NCBI GenBank assembly: GCA_038237745.1
Contig: JBBRYJ010000004.1
Span: 124,001-188,000 of the forward strand
Source: DASQEH01 sp038237745
GTDB lineage: Bacteria; Actinomycetota; Actinomycetes; Propionibacteriales; Nocardioidaceae
Direction of reading: 5' to 3'
DNA length: 64,000 nucleotides
A model generated the notes under the pieces. That model was not told where the DNA came from and ran no database searches. It saw nothing but the letters and a program-made list of their open reading frames with translations. Of the stretch, positions 16,799 to 25,394 are shown piece by piece. Position 1 is the stretch's first letter. Each line of letters begins with the position of its first letter. Position numbers and translations under genes: made by a program.

Positions 16799-16811
16799 TC
16801 CACCACGGAGC
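16783..16811 (+). terminator. Terminator hairpin over the prpE stop codon
   Basis: GCTCCGTGGT and ACCACGGAGC form a perfect ten-base stem with a nine-base loop that contains the prpE stop codon. No T-run follows. A weak promoter for dhaK can be drawn just downstream (TTGTTG at 16831, TCGGAT at 16854, 17-base spacing), which fits a boundary between two transcription units here. Confidence 0.72.
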
Positions 16812-16865
16812 GCGAAGCAGAAATTGCCGGTTGTTGAGTGTGCCGCGGTGTGGTCGGATGGGGCC

Positions 16866-17870
16866 ATGAAGAAGCTGATCAACGACCCGGCCGATGTCGT
16901 CAACGAAGCGCTCCGCGGGATCGAGGCAGCCCATGCCGACCGCGTGCGAGTCGACCACGACAACAAGATCATCTACCGCAAGGACGCTCCGAGGCAGGGC
17001 AAGGTCGGGCTGATATCCGGTGGTGGCTCCGGGCACGAGCCGATGCACGGCGGGTTCGTCGGGCTCGGGATGCTCGACGCCGCCTGCGCCGGGGAGGTGT
17101 TCACCTCACCCGTCCCCGACCAGATGATGGAGGCGACGAAGCAGGTCGACGGCGGTGCCGGAGTCCTTCACATCGTGAAGAACTACACCGGCGACGTGAT
17201 GAACTTCGAGATGGCCGCGGAGATGGCGGCCTCCGACAGCGGCGTCGAGGTGCTCTCCGTCGTGACCGACGACGACGTGGCCGTGCAGGACAGCCTGTAC
17301 ACCGCCGGGCGTCGGGGCGTCGGTGTCACGGTGCTTCTCGAGAAGATCGTCGGCGCGGCAGCCGAGGAGGGACGCTCGCTGCAAGAGGTCGCCGATCTCG
17401 CCAAGAAGATCAACGACAGCGGACGCAGCATGGGCATGGCGCTCACGTCGTGTACGGTCCCCGCTGCCGGGAAGCCCACCTTCGACCTCGCCGACGACGA
17501 GATGGAGGTCGGCATCGGCATCCACGGCGAGCCAGGTCGGAGGCGGGTGCCCCTCGCCCCGGCCAAGGACGTGGCGGCGATGCTGGTCGAGCCCATCCTC
17601 GGCGACCTGCCCTACGGCCAGGGCGACTCGGTCATCGCCTTCGTCAACGGGATGGGCGGCACCCCGCTGATCGAGCTCTACATCATGTTCAACGAGGTCG
17701 CTTCGCTGCTGGACAAGGCGGGGATCACGATCGCCCGGTCACTCGTCGGCAGCTACATCACCTCGCTCGAGATGGCTGGCTGCTCGGTGACCCTGCTGAA
17801 GGCCGACGACGAGATGGTCGGGCTCTGGGACGCGCCCGTCAACACCCCCGGCCTGCGCTGGGGTGTCTGA
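16866..17870 (+). CDS. dhaK: Dihydroxyacetone kinase subunit DhaK
   Basis: The substrate-binding subunit of PTS-dependent dihydroxyacetone kinase. A 334-residue DAK1 domain: SGGGSGHEPMHGGFVG near residue 44 binds substrate, KNYTGDVMNFEMA follows, and IGIHGEPG supplies the His that forms a covalent hemiaminal with dihydroxyacetone. VNGMGGTPLIELY near residue 270 is also typical. The start gives MKKLINDP, the canonical beginning. It leads the operon dhaK-dhaL-dhaM with overlapping or adjoining genes. Confidence 0.95.
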   Translation: MKKLINDPADVVNEALRGIEAAHADRVRVDHDNKIIYRKDAPRQGKVGLISGGGSGHEPMHGGFVGLGMLDAACAGEVFTSPVPDQMMEATKQVDGGAGVLHIVKNYTGDVMNFEMAAEMAASDSGVEVLSVVTDDDVAVQDSLYTAGRRGVGVTVLLEKIVGAAAEEGRSLQEVADLAKKINDSGRSMGMALTSCTVPAAGKPTFDLADDEMEVGIGIHGEPGRRRVPLAPAKDVAAMLVEPILGDLPYGQGDSVIAFVNGMGGTPLIELYIMFNEVASLLDKAGITIARSLVGSYITSLEMAGCSVTLLKADDEMVGLWDAPVNTPGLRWGV

Positions 17871-17874
17871 GTCG

Positions 17875-18504
17875 ATGGCGGACAGCGTCACCGTCGAAGC
17901 ATTCGCCGAGTGGCTGCGGACGTTCGCGAGAGCGATTCATGACAACGCGGCCCGGCTGACGGAGCTCGACTCCGCGATCGGGGACGCCGACCACGGAAGC
18001 AACATGGACCGTGGCATGAACGCGGTTGTCGCAGCGCTCGATTCCGCGGAGTTCGACTCTCCCGATGCGCTGTTCAAGAAGGTCGGTATGACGCTCGTGA
18101 GCACCGTCGGTGGAGCCAGCGGTCCGCTCTACGGCACCTTCTTCCTCCGCTTCGGCAGTGCTCTCCAAGGCATCGACGATGTGTCGGCGGCGAGCATCGG
18201 GGCTGCCTTCCGGGCGGGAGTCGACGGGGTCGTCGCGCGCGGGAAAGCAGAGGCGGGGGACAAGACGATGGTCGACGCCTGGCTTCCCGCACTCGAGGCG
18301 TACGACGCAGCCGCCGCCGACGGTCTCGGCCCGGCACTCCAAGCTGCGGCCGCGGCCGCCGCCGAAGGGCGCGATGCGACGACGCCCCTGGTTGCGCGCA
18401 AGGGTCGTGCCAGCTATCTCGGGGAGCGCAGCGCGGGTCACCAGGACCCCGGTGCCACGAGCTCGGCAATGCTGCTGGAGTCGGCTGCAACTGCCCTGTC
18501 GTGA
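17875..18504 (+). CDS. dhaL: Dihydroxyacetone kinase subunit DhaL
   Basis: The ADP-binding subunit, which takes phosphate from DhaM and passes it to dihydroxyacetone on DhaK. ELDSAIGDADHGSNMDRGM near residue 30 holds the Asp residues that bind Mg-ADP, and GGASGPLYGTFFL and GDKTMVDAWLPA are further family blocks. The length of 209 residues is standard. An upstream in-frame GTG four codons earlier overlaps the dhaK stop and could be the true start. The gene overlaps dhaM by four bases. Confidence 0.94.
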   Translation: MADSVTVEAFAEWLRTFARAIHDNAARLTELDSAIGDADHGSNMDRGMNAVVAALDSAEFDSPDALFKKVGMTLVSTVGGASGPLYGTFFLRFGSALQGIDDVSAASIGAAFRAGVDGVVARGKAEAGDKTMVDAWLPALEAYDAAAADGLGPALQAAAAAAAEGRDATTPLVARKGRASYLGERSAGHQDPGATSSAMLLESAATALS

Positions 18505-20987
18505 TCGGACTGGTCGTCGTATCGCACAGCCGGGCACTGGCCGAGGCGGCCGTCGCCCTAGCCGGCGAGATGGTCGACGGGTCGCATCTACCCGCGATCG
18601 GGGTAGCCGCCGGGCTCGACGCCACCACCTTCGGTACCGACGCGGCAGCGGTTGCGGCTGCCATCGGCTCCGTCGACGGCCCGGACGGCGTCCTGGTGCT
18701 GCTCGACCTCGGCAGTGCGGTGTTGAGCACGGAGATGGCCCTCGAGTTCGTTGCCGACGAGACGGCCCGTCGGGTTGTCGTCTCCAGCGCGCCGCTCGTG
18801 GAGGGTCTGGTCGCGGCGGTGGTCCTCGCATCGACGGGAGCCCCCCTCGATGCGGTCGCAGAGGAGGCGCAGCGCGGCCTGATGGGCAAGCAAGAACACC
18901 TCGACGAGGTCGGCGAACCAGCAGCCGCGGAAGGGACGGCGGCTGCGCCAGATGCCGCAGACCACACAGCAACTTCGCACGCCGACTCGGCGTCGGCCGA
19001 CGCCACCGCCGAGCTCGAGATGGTCAACCCGCACGGACTCCATGCCCGGCCCGCCGCACGACTGGTGGGACTGGTGAGGTCGTTCGAGTCGACCGTCTCG
19101 CTCACGAACCTCGACACCGGGCGGGGACCGGTCGACGCCGCGAGCTTGAGTCGGGTGGCCACGCTGAACGCCCGCCAAGGCCACCGGCTGCGGGTCGAGG
19201 CGACCGGGCCTGATGCGGATGCCGCGGTGGCGGCCTTGCGCGCCCTCTCGGAGCGGGCCTTCGACGACGAGGAGCAGGCTCCACCGACGCGCGCTTCAGG
19301 GGCCGACTCCAACCGTGCCGGTACGGGTCTCGACATCGCCATCGGCCCCGCCGTCGTACCCCGTCTCCACCTCGACCTCTCCGCTTACGAGGCCGGGACG
19401 GTCGACGACGAGCTGGCTCGCTCCCGCCGGGCGGTGGGCGCGGCCGCCGAGGCGATAGGGCTGATCCGCGACTCGACGATGTCTTCGGTCGGCGAGGCCG
19501 AGGGCGAGATCTTCGGAGCGCAGATGGCGCTGCTGTCCGACCCTGCCCTGGGCGAGACCGCCGAGCAGGCCATCGGGCGTGGCACGTCCGCGCTGGACGC
19601 GTGGTCCGACTGCCTGGAGTCGCTTGCCGCCGAGTTCGAGTCGCTGGACGACGCCTATCAGCGCGAGCGCGCCCAGGACGTCCGCAGTGTGCGGCGGCGC
19701 GTGCTCGCCGCCTTGACCGGCCAGCCGGATCCCGAGGCGTCCCAGCCTGACGGTTCGGGAGTGCTGGTCGTGCCGGAGCTCGACGCGGCCACCGCGGCGA
19801 TGCTCGACACGAGCGTCATCGTGGGTGTCGTCACCATCCGCGGCGGCGCGACGGGACACGGCGTGATCGTCGCGAAGTCTCGCGGTGTGCCGATCATCAC
19901 CGACGTGGGAGTCAAGGCCGAAGGCATCGAGCCCGGAACCGTCGTCGCGTTCGACGCAAGGTCCGGCTCGTTCGTAGTCGCTCCCGATGACAGCGAGAGA
20001 CGTCGTTTCGCCCGGCAGATCTCGGATCGTACCGGGCGCCGTGCCAGTGCGCTTGCACGTGCCGACGAGCCCGCCTCCACCAGCGACGGGTGCCGTATCA
20101 CCGTGGCGGCAAACGTCATCTCGGTCGACGACGCCGCAGCCGCAGCGAGCCAGGGAGCCGACGGTTCCGGGCTGGTGCGCACCGAGATCCTCTTTGGTAA
20201 TGATCCGACCAAGCCGACCGTGGACCGCCAGGTCGCCGTCTATCGTGCGGTCGCCGCCGCCCTCGGCGCAAAGCCCATCACGATCCGGACCTGGGACGTC
20301 GGAGGTGACAAGCCGCTCCGGTTCCTGCCTCAGCCGGTCGAGGTCAACCCCTTTCTCGGTGAGCGTGGCCTGAGGCTGTTCCGCCGACAGCCCGACGTGC
20401 TCCGTGAACAGCTCCAGGCGGTCTGCATCACTGCCCGCGAGACGCCCACCAAAGTCATGTTTCCGATGGTGACCACGGTCGAGGAGGTCACTTGGGCGCT
20501 CGAACAGCTCGATGCCGCGGCTCGGTCGGCGACCGGCGGCCTGCCCTCCGGCCTGGAGGTGGGGGTCATGGTGGAGGTACCGGCCGCGGCGCTGAGGGCG
20601 GGCCTGCTCGCGGCTCGCCTCGATTTCGTCAGTATCGGGACGAACGACCTGACGCAGTACACCGTGGCGGCGGACCGCGGCAACGCGGCCGTTTCGGGCC
20701 TTGTGGACGGCCTCGACCCTGCGGTCCTGACGCTGATCGCCACGGTCTGCAGCCAGGTCCCCGAGCGTGTCGTCGTCGCTCTCTGCGGAGACCTCGCGAG
20801 CGACCCAGCCGTCACTGCCCTGCTGATCGGGCTCGGCGTGCGGGAGCTCAGCTCGGTGGCTGCTTCGGTGCCGAGCGTCAAGGCCGCAGTCCGCGCTGTC
20901 GATCTGCCAGCAGCAGAGGACTTGGCCCGGCAGGCAGCCGGTCTGACGAACGCCGCCGACGTACGCGCTCTTCTCCCCGCCGACTGA
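18501..20987 (+). CDS. dhaM: DhaM phosphoryl donor fused to HPr and a complete PTS Enzyme I
   Basis: An 828-residue multidomain phosphotransferase. Residues 1-130 are the EIIA-type DhaM domain with its phospho-His in VVVSHSRAL. Residues about 170-255 are HPr (NPHGLHARPA, phospho-His). Residues about 275 to the end are Enzyme I: the phosphohistidine domain with GGATGHGVIVAKSRGVP, and the full C-terminal PEP-binding barrel with LVRTEILF, GERGLRLFRRQP, SIGTNDLTQY and the catalytic Cys in ALCGDLASDP. In E. coli DhaM only the EI N-terminal part is fused; here the whole PEP-to-DhaL relay is in one chain, so no separate EI or HPr is needed. Confidence 0.93.
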   Translation: MIGLVVVSHSRALAEAAVALAGEMVDGSHLPAIGVAAGLDATTFGTDAAAVAAAIGSVDGPDGVLVLLDLGSAVLSTEMALEFVADETARRVVVSSAPLVEGLVAAVVLASTGAPLDAVAEEAQRGLMGKQEHLDEVGEPAAAEGTAAAPDAADHTATSHADSASADATAELEMVNPHGLHARPAARLVGLVRSFESTVSLTNLDTGRGPVDAASLSRVATLNARQGHRLRVEATGPDADAAVAALRALSERAFDDEEQAPPTRASGADSNRAGTGLDIAIGPAVVPRLHLDLSAYEAGTVDDELARSRRAVGAAAEAIGLIRDSTMSSVGEAEGEIFGAQMALLSDPALGETAEQAIGRGTSALDAWSDCLESLAAEFESLDDAYQRERAQDVRSVRRRVLAALTGQPDPEASQPDGSGVLVVPELDAATAAMLDTSVIVGVVTIRGGATGHGVIVAKSRGVPIITDVGVKAEGIEPGTVVAFDARSGSFVVAPDDSERRRFARQISDRTGRRASALARADEPASTSDGCRITVAANVISVDDAAAAASQGADGSGLVRTEILFGNDPTKPTVDRQVAVYRAVAAALGAKPITIRTWDVGGDKPLRFLPQPVEVNPFLGERGLRLFRRQPDVLREQLQAVCITARETPTKVMFPMVTTVEEVTWALEQLDAAARSATGGLPSGLEVGVMVEVPAAALRAGLLAARLDFVSIGTNDLTQYTVAADRGNAAVSGLVDGLDPAVLTLIATVCSQVPERVVVALCGDLASDPAVTALLIGLGVRELSSVAASVPSVKAAVRAVDLPAAEDLARQAAGLTNAADVRALLPAD

Positions 20988-21017
20988 CCAGACTGCCTTG
21001 TGGTGGTGGCGGTCAGT
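20983..21017. terminator. Possible bidirectional terminator between dhaM and the FAD oxidase gene
   Basis: ACTGACC and GGTCAGT can pair across a 21-base loop; each arm contains the stop codon of one of the two convergent genes. The long loop makes this weaker than the other hairpins in the window. Confidence 0.3.
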
Positions 21018-22395
21018 GGCCGCCGACGAAGGGAGCCATCGCCTTGGCGAGCAGGCTCGGTCGTTTGGTGAGTCGCTCCTCGTGGTCGGCGGTGGTCATG
21101 GTGCGCAGGCCGGCGTTGATCCCCAACCATCGCACCGGCTCGGGCTCCCAGGAACGGGACCGGTGGTTGACCCAGGGCAGCGAGACCAGCGTCGAGTCGG
21201 CCTCGGTAATGAGGTCCGCCAAGGTGCGACCTGCAAGGTTGGTGGTGCTGACGCCGTCCCCCACGTAGCCACCGGCCCAGCCCACACCGGTCGTGCGGTC
21301 CAGCCCGACCGACGCCATCCAGTCACGGGCGATGCCGAGCGGACCGCCCCACTCATGGGTGAAGCCGTGTCCGGCAGTCGCCGGGAATAGGTCCGTCAGT
21401 GTCTCTCGAAGACCGTCGAAGACGCGTGCCTCGCGGTCGAACTCCGGTTCGATGCTCGACGCGAAGTGGTACGGCGCCCCGCGCCCGCCGAACACGAGTC
21501 GGTCGTCGGCAGTCCGCTGGCCGTAGACGATCAGGTGGCGGTGGTCGGTGAACGTCGGCCGCCCGGCCAGGCCGATCTCGTCCCACACCGCGGCGGGCAG
21601 CGGTTCCGTCGCCACCACGAGCGAGTAGACCGGAACGACCGCGCGCCGCATCCCGGCCAGGTCAGGGGTGTAGCCCTCGGTGGCCCGGACGACGTACTCG
21701 GCCCGCACTCGGCCCTCGCCGGTCAGGACGCTGCTCGGGGCGATCGCGCGGACAGCGGTCCGCTCGTAGATCCGCACCCCACGTGCCTCGACCACGCGGG
21801 CGAGCCCACGTACGAGCTTCGCGGGGTGCACCCGCGCGCAGTGCGGGGTGTATGTTGCTGCCAGCACTCGGCTGGCGCGCACGTGGTCCGCCGCCTCGGA
21901 TGCGTCCAAAAGACGGATGTCGGCGTCGGTATCTCCCCACGCGTAGGCATCCGCGATCTCGGCCCGCGCACGCGCGACCTGGACCGCGGTGCGGGCCATG
22001 ACGACCGTGCCGCCCTTGTGGAAGTCGCAGTCGACGTCCTCTTCCCGGGCTACGCGGCCGACCTCGTCGACCGACTCCCGCATCGCCGTGGTCATCGCCG
22101 TCGCGTTACGTCGAGACGACCCTGCCAGCGACGCGAGCCGTTCACGTGAGACCGGGAACAACCCCGAGACCCAGCCGCCATTGCGACCCGACGCGCCGAA
22201 ACCCGCGACCTCGCGCTCCAGGACAGCGATGCGGAGAGAGGGGTCCCGCTCACTCAGGTAGTAGGCAGTCCACAGACCGGTGAAGCCTGCGCCGACGATG
22301 GCGACGTCGACGTCGACGTCACCCGGCAGCGAAGGCCGGGGGAGGAGGTCGTCGCCGGACGTCTCGTGCCACAGCGAGAGACTGTGGTAGCTCAT
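21013..22395 (-). CDS. FAD-dependent amine oxidoreductase (PuuB/DAO family)
   Basis: A 460-residue D-amino-acid-oxidase-fold protein. DVAIVGAGFTGLWTAYYL at residues 30-47 is the FAD-binding Rossmann motif and GFGASGRNGGWVSG the next conserved block; the C-terminal GYVGDGVSTTNLAGRTLADL closes the FAD site. The pattern resembles gamma-glutamylputrescine oxidase (PuuB), so it may oxidise a polyamine or a modified polyamine. No glutamate-putrescine ligase (PuuA) is seen in the window, so the exact substrate is open. The start overlaps the stop of the Lrp-type regulator (ATGA), and the whole set is divergent from the first polyamine importer. Confidence 0.8.
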   Translation of the reverse strand: MSYHSLSLWHETSGDDLLPRPSLPGDVDVDVAIVGAGFTGLWTAYYLSERDPSLRIAVLEREVAGFGASGRNGGWVSGLFPVSRERLASLAGSSRRNATAMTTAMRESVDEVGRVAREEDVDCDFHKGGTVVMARTAVQVARARAEIADAYAWGDTDADIRLLDASEAADHVRASRVLAATYTPHCARVHPAKLVRGLARVVEARGVRIYERTAVRAIAPSSVLTGEGRVRAEYVVRATEGYTPDLAGMRRAVVPVYSLVVATEPLPAAVWDEIGLAGRPTFTDHRHLIVYGQRTADDRLVFGGRGAPYHFASSIEPEFDREARVFDGLRETLTDLFPATAGHGFTHEWGGPLGIARDWMASVGLDRTTGVGWAGGYVGDGVSTTNLAGRTLADLITEADSTLVSLPWVNHRSRSWEPEPVRWLGINAGLRTMTTADHEERLTKRPSLLAKAMAPFVGGH

Positions 22396-22892
22396 CGAAC
22401 TCCCCAGGAGTAGGTCTGCTTGTGCAGCTTCAGGTAGACGAAGGTCTCGGTGCTGCGCACCCCGGCAATCGCGCGGATGCGTTTCGACAAGAGCTCCAGC
22501 AGGTGGTCGTCGCTCTCGCACACCACCTCGACCATCAGGTCGAACGACCCGGCGGTCACCAGGACATAGTCGACCTCGGTCATCTTGGACAACGCCTCGG
22601 CGATCGGCTCGGTGTCGCCCTCGGCACGGATGCCGATCATGGCCTGCCGTGCGAAGCCCAGTTGAAGGGGATCGGTGACGGCGACGATCTGCATCACTCC
22701 GCTGTCCAGCAAGCGCTGGACTCGTTGGCGTACGGCGGCTTCCGAAAGACCGACAGCCTTGCCGATCGCCGCGTACGGCATCCTCCCGTCCTTCTGCAGC
22801 TGTTCGATGATGCCTTTCGAAACGTCGTCCAGATGGGGTGGGGAGGTTCCGTTGCGCGACGCCACTGCCACATCTTGGTGGCGAGGTGCCAT
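22392..22892 (-). CDS. Lrp/AsnC-family transcriptional regulator
   Basis: A 166-residue Lrp-type protein. The N-terminal winged helix-turn-helix runs from LDDVSKGIIEQLQKDGRMPY to GLSEAAVRQRVQRLLDSGV, then the RAM/AsnC effector domain (AMIGIRAEGDTEPIAEAL, YVLVTAGSFDLMVEVVCE). Such regulators respond to amino acids or amines and often control neighbours. It is the first gene of an operon with the FAD oxidase and divergent from the polyamine importer, the classic position for a local regulator of amine uptake and breakdown. The start is the ATG giving MAPRHQDV; no clear ribosome-binding site, so the start is provisional. Confidence 0.87.
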   Translation of the reverse strand: MAPRHQDVAVASRNGTSPPHLDDVSKGIIEQLQKDGRMPYAAIGKAVGLSEAAVRQRVQRLLDSGVMQIVAVTDPLQLGFARQAMIGIRAEGDTEPIAEALSKMTEVDYVLVTAGSFDLMVEVVCESDDHLLELLSKRIRAIAGVRSTETFVYLKLHKQTYSWGVR

Positions 22893-23022
22893 CAATGCAA
22901 GCCAAAGCGTAAGAATTTCGTTGTCATAGTGATATACAGCGACGGATTCGCTTGTCGTGATCGCGGTAGTCTGACAAGATCGCCCGGTGTCGGGGCCAAA
23001 CATTCCCTTGGAGGTTCATCTG
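22893..23022. promoter_or_regulatory. Divergent promoter region of lrp/oxidase and polyamine importer
   Basis: This 130-base gap is notably AT-richer than its surroundings. It holds ATTTCGTTGTC at 22915-22925 and ATTCGCTTGTC at 22946-22956, related boxes that recur near two other island promoters. CTTGTC (22951-22956) and GACAAG (22973-22978) form a spaced inverted repeat. A promoter for the importer can be proposed as TTGTCG (22952) and CAAGAT (22975) with 17-base spacing. Binding by the adjacent Lrp-type protein is inference. Confidence 0.45.
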
Positions 23023-24204
23023 ATGTCAGCACTCGGTCACACCGGTGGTCTCAGCCGTCGCAGTTTTGTCCAGGGGGTATCGCTGTCCGCGCTTGCGGTG
23101 GGGGGCACCAGCCTGCTGAGTGCTTGCGGGACCGGCAGCGCCAAGGTGTCCGCGGGGAGCTGTGTCAGCACAGACCTGAGCGCCAAGGAGAAGCAGATCA
23201 ACTTCTCCAACTGGATCGGCTATGTCGACCCGGTCAAAGCCAAGGACACCTCGACGCTGGAGAAGTTCGAGCAGCAGACTGGTATTACGGTCGACTACAC
23301 GTCCGACGTCAACGACAACGAGGCGTTCTTCGCCAAGGTGGCCCCACAGCTTCAGTCCTGCAAGCCCACTGGGCGCGACGTCTTCGTGCTGACCGACTGG
23401 ATGGCGGCTCGGATGATCAACCTGGGCTGGATCCAGAAGCTCGACCACTCCAAGATGCCGAATGTCGACGCCAACCTGATTCCCTTCCTGAAGTCGCCCG
23501 CCTGGGACCCGAACCGCGACTACAGCGTCCCGTGGCAGAGCGGCATGACCGGCATCTGCTACAACTCCGAGCTGACCGACCCGGTCACCAGCTTCAAAGA
23601 GCTGCTCACACGACCCGATCTCAAGGGCAAGATCGAGCTACTGACCGAGATGCGCGACACGATGGCGTTCATGCTCCTCATCCAGGGCAGCGACCCCGAG
23701 AACTTCACAGATGCCGAGTTCTCCGACGCGATCTCGGCGCTGGACTCGTATGTGCAGAACGGCCAGATCCGGCGCTTCGCCGGCAACGACTACGTCGACG
23801 ACATGAAGTCCGGCGACATCGTGGCGTGTGAGGCGTGGAGCGGTGACGTCATCAACCTGCTAGGCGGCGGGAAGTACAAGTGGATCCCACCTGACGAGGG
23901 CTTCGCCCTGTGGACCGACAACATGCTGGTGCCCAACAAGGCCGACCACAAGACCAACGTCGAAGAGCTCATGAACTTCTACTACGATCCGGTCAACGCC
24001 GCGAAGCTGTCCGCGTGGAACTACTACTTCTGCCCGGTCGCGGGTGCACAGGCCAAGATCGGACAGTACGACAAGTCTGCAGTCAACAGCCCATTCATCT
24101 TCCTCGATGACAAGACGCTCTCCACTGGCTCATCGTTTATGGTTCTCACCGACAAGCAGAACCAGAAGTACCAGCAGCAGTTCAACCAGGTGCAGGGTGG
24201 TTGA
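23023..24204 (+). CDS. potD: Polyamine ABC transporter substrate-binding lipoprotein (Tat-type signal)
   Basis: A 393-residue periplasmic-binding-protein-type lipoprotein of the PotD/PotF (spermidine/putrescine) group. The N terminus has a twin-arginine signal (LSRRSFVQG) ending in a lipobox (LLSAC, Cys about 37), so it is probably exported folded and lipid-anchored. INFSNWIGYVDP, FEQQTGITVDYTSDVNDN and the aromatic-rich binding region VACEAWSGDVINL match the family. The ATG has GGAGG eight bases upstream. It heads a four-gene importer operon with potA, potB and potC. Confidence 0.88.
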   Translation: MSALGHTGGLSRRSFVQGVSLSALAVGGTSLLSACGTGSAKVSAGSCVSTDLSAKEKQINFSNWIGYVDPVKAKDTSTLEKFEQQTGITVDYTSDVNDNEAFFAKVAPQLQSCKPTGRDVFVLTDWMAARMINLGWIQKLDHSKMPNVDANLIPFLKSPAWDPNRDYSVPWQSGMTGICYNSELTDPVTSFKELLTRPDLKGKIELLTEMRDTMAFMLLIQGSDPENFTDAEFSDAISALDSYVQNGQIRRFAGNDYVDDMKSGDIVACEAWSGDVINLLGGGKYKWIPPDEGFALWTDNMLVPNKADHKTNVEELMNFYYDPVNAAKLSAWNYYFCPVAGAQAKIGQYDKSAVNSPFIFLDDKTLSTGSSFMVLTDKQNQKYQQQFNQVQGG

Positions 24205-24233
24205 GACCGCTCTACTGAGAAGCGAGAGCTGAC

Positions 24234-25394
24234 ATGACCCAGAGTACGGACGAGGCGTCGCCCCGAGTGACAGCGAGGGATCTCCGGCTGGAAGGGGTCA
24301 CCAAACGGTTCGGAGAGTTCGTCGCGGTCGACGACCTGACGCTGACGGTTCCGCAGGGGTCGTTCTTCGCGTTGCTGGGTCCGTCTGGATGTGGCAAGAC
24401 CACAACCTTGCGGATGGTGGCGGGGCTGGAGGACCCGACCGCGGGTCAGGTGTTCATCGGTGATGAGGAGATCACCAACCTCCGGGCCTACAAGCGGCCG
24501 GTCAACACCGTCTTCCAGTCCTATGCGCTTTTTCCTCACCTGACAATCTTCGACAACGTCGCCTTCGGGCTGCGGCGTCGTGGCGTCAGCGACTGGAAGG
24601 AGAAGACGCGGGAGATGCTCGAGCTCGTGCAACTTGAGCCCTACGCGGCACGAAAGCCTTCTCAGCTCTCCGGTGGGCAGCAGCAGCGCGTAGCGCTCGG
24701 CCGCGCCCTGATCAACGAGCCGGGGGTGCTGTTGCTCGACGAGCCACTCGGGGCACTCGACCTCAAGCTCCGTCGGCAGATGCAGATCGAGCTCAAACGC
24801 ATCCAGACCGAGATCGACGTCACCTTCGTCCACGTGACGCACGACCAGGAGGAAGCCATGACGATGGCCGACACGATCGCGGTGATGAACCACGGGGTCA
24901 TCGAGCAGATGGGCGCGCCGGGCGAGCTCTACGAGAACCCGACCACCACCTTCGTGGCGAACTTTTTGGGCCAGTCCAACCTGATCGTCGCCGAGGTCGT
25001 CGATGCCTCCGGTCAGACCGTGGTCGTCGACTGCCACGGACAGAAGGTCGGTGTCGGGTCGTCCCGGTCCCACACCGACGAGGGGAAGGGCTGGCTGGGG
25101 GTCCGCCCCGAGAAGATCTTCGCGAGCCCGCGAGGGTCCGAGACCCACGACGGCGCCAACGTCCTGACCGGCGGCCGGATCACCGACGTGAGCTTCGTCG
25201 GGGTCAGCACGCAGTATCTGGTGGCGATGCCCTGGGCACAGGAGCTGATGGTGTTCGAGCAGAACACCGGCCAGCGCGGGCAGTTCAAGAATGGTGACGA
25301 AGTCGACCTCGCGTGGTCGCGCGACCACGCGTTCCTGCTCGACGCGGGCCAGGACGCACACGCTGGTGTGATCACTCCCGAGGACATCGAGTGA
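24234..25394 (+). CDS. potA: Polyamine ABC transporter ATPase
   Basis: A 386-residue importer ATPase. GPSGCGKTTTLR is Walker A, LSGGQQQRVALGRAL the ABC signature, LLLDEPLGALDLKLR the Walker B and D-loop, and THDQEEAMTMAD the switch His region. The C-terminal third is a TOBE-type regulatory domain (WLGVRPEKIFAS). This architecture belongs to the spermidine/putrescine group. Downstream gene potB overlaps by GTGA. Confidence 0.93.
   Translation: MTQSTDEASPRVTARDLRLEGVTKRFGEFVAVDDLTLTVPQGSFFALLGPSGCGKTTTLRMVAGLEDPTAGQVFIGDEEITNLRAYKRPVNTVFQSYALFPHLTIFDNVAFGLRRRGVSDWKEKTREMLELVQLEPYAARKPSQLSGGQQQRVALGRALINEPGVLLLDEPLGALDLKLRRQMQIELKRIQTEIDVTFVHVTHDQEEAMTMADTIAVMNHGVIEQMGAPGELYENPTTTFVANFLGQSNLIVAEVVDASGQTVVVDCHGQKVGVGSSRSHTDEGKGWLGVRPEKIFASPRGSETHDGANVLTGGRITDVSFVGVSTQYLVAMPWAQELMVFEQNTGQRGQFKNGDEVDLAWSRDHAFLLDAGQDAHAGVITPEDIE

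Noticed and set aside
22396..22905. An N-terminal extension of the FAD oxidase through the Lrp gene
   Set aside because: The FAD-binding motif fixes the start at 22395, and the upstream part is the Lrp gene in another frame.
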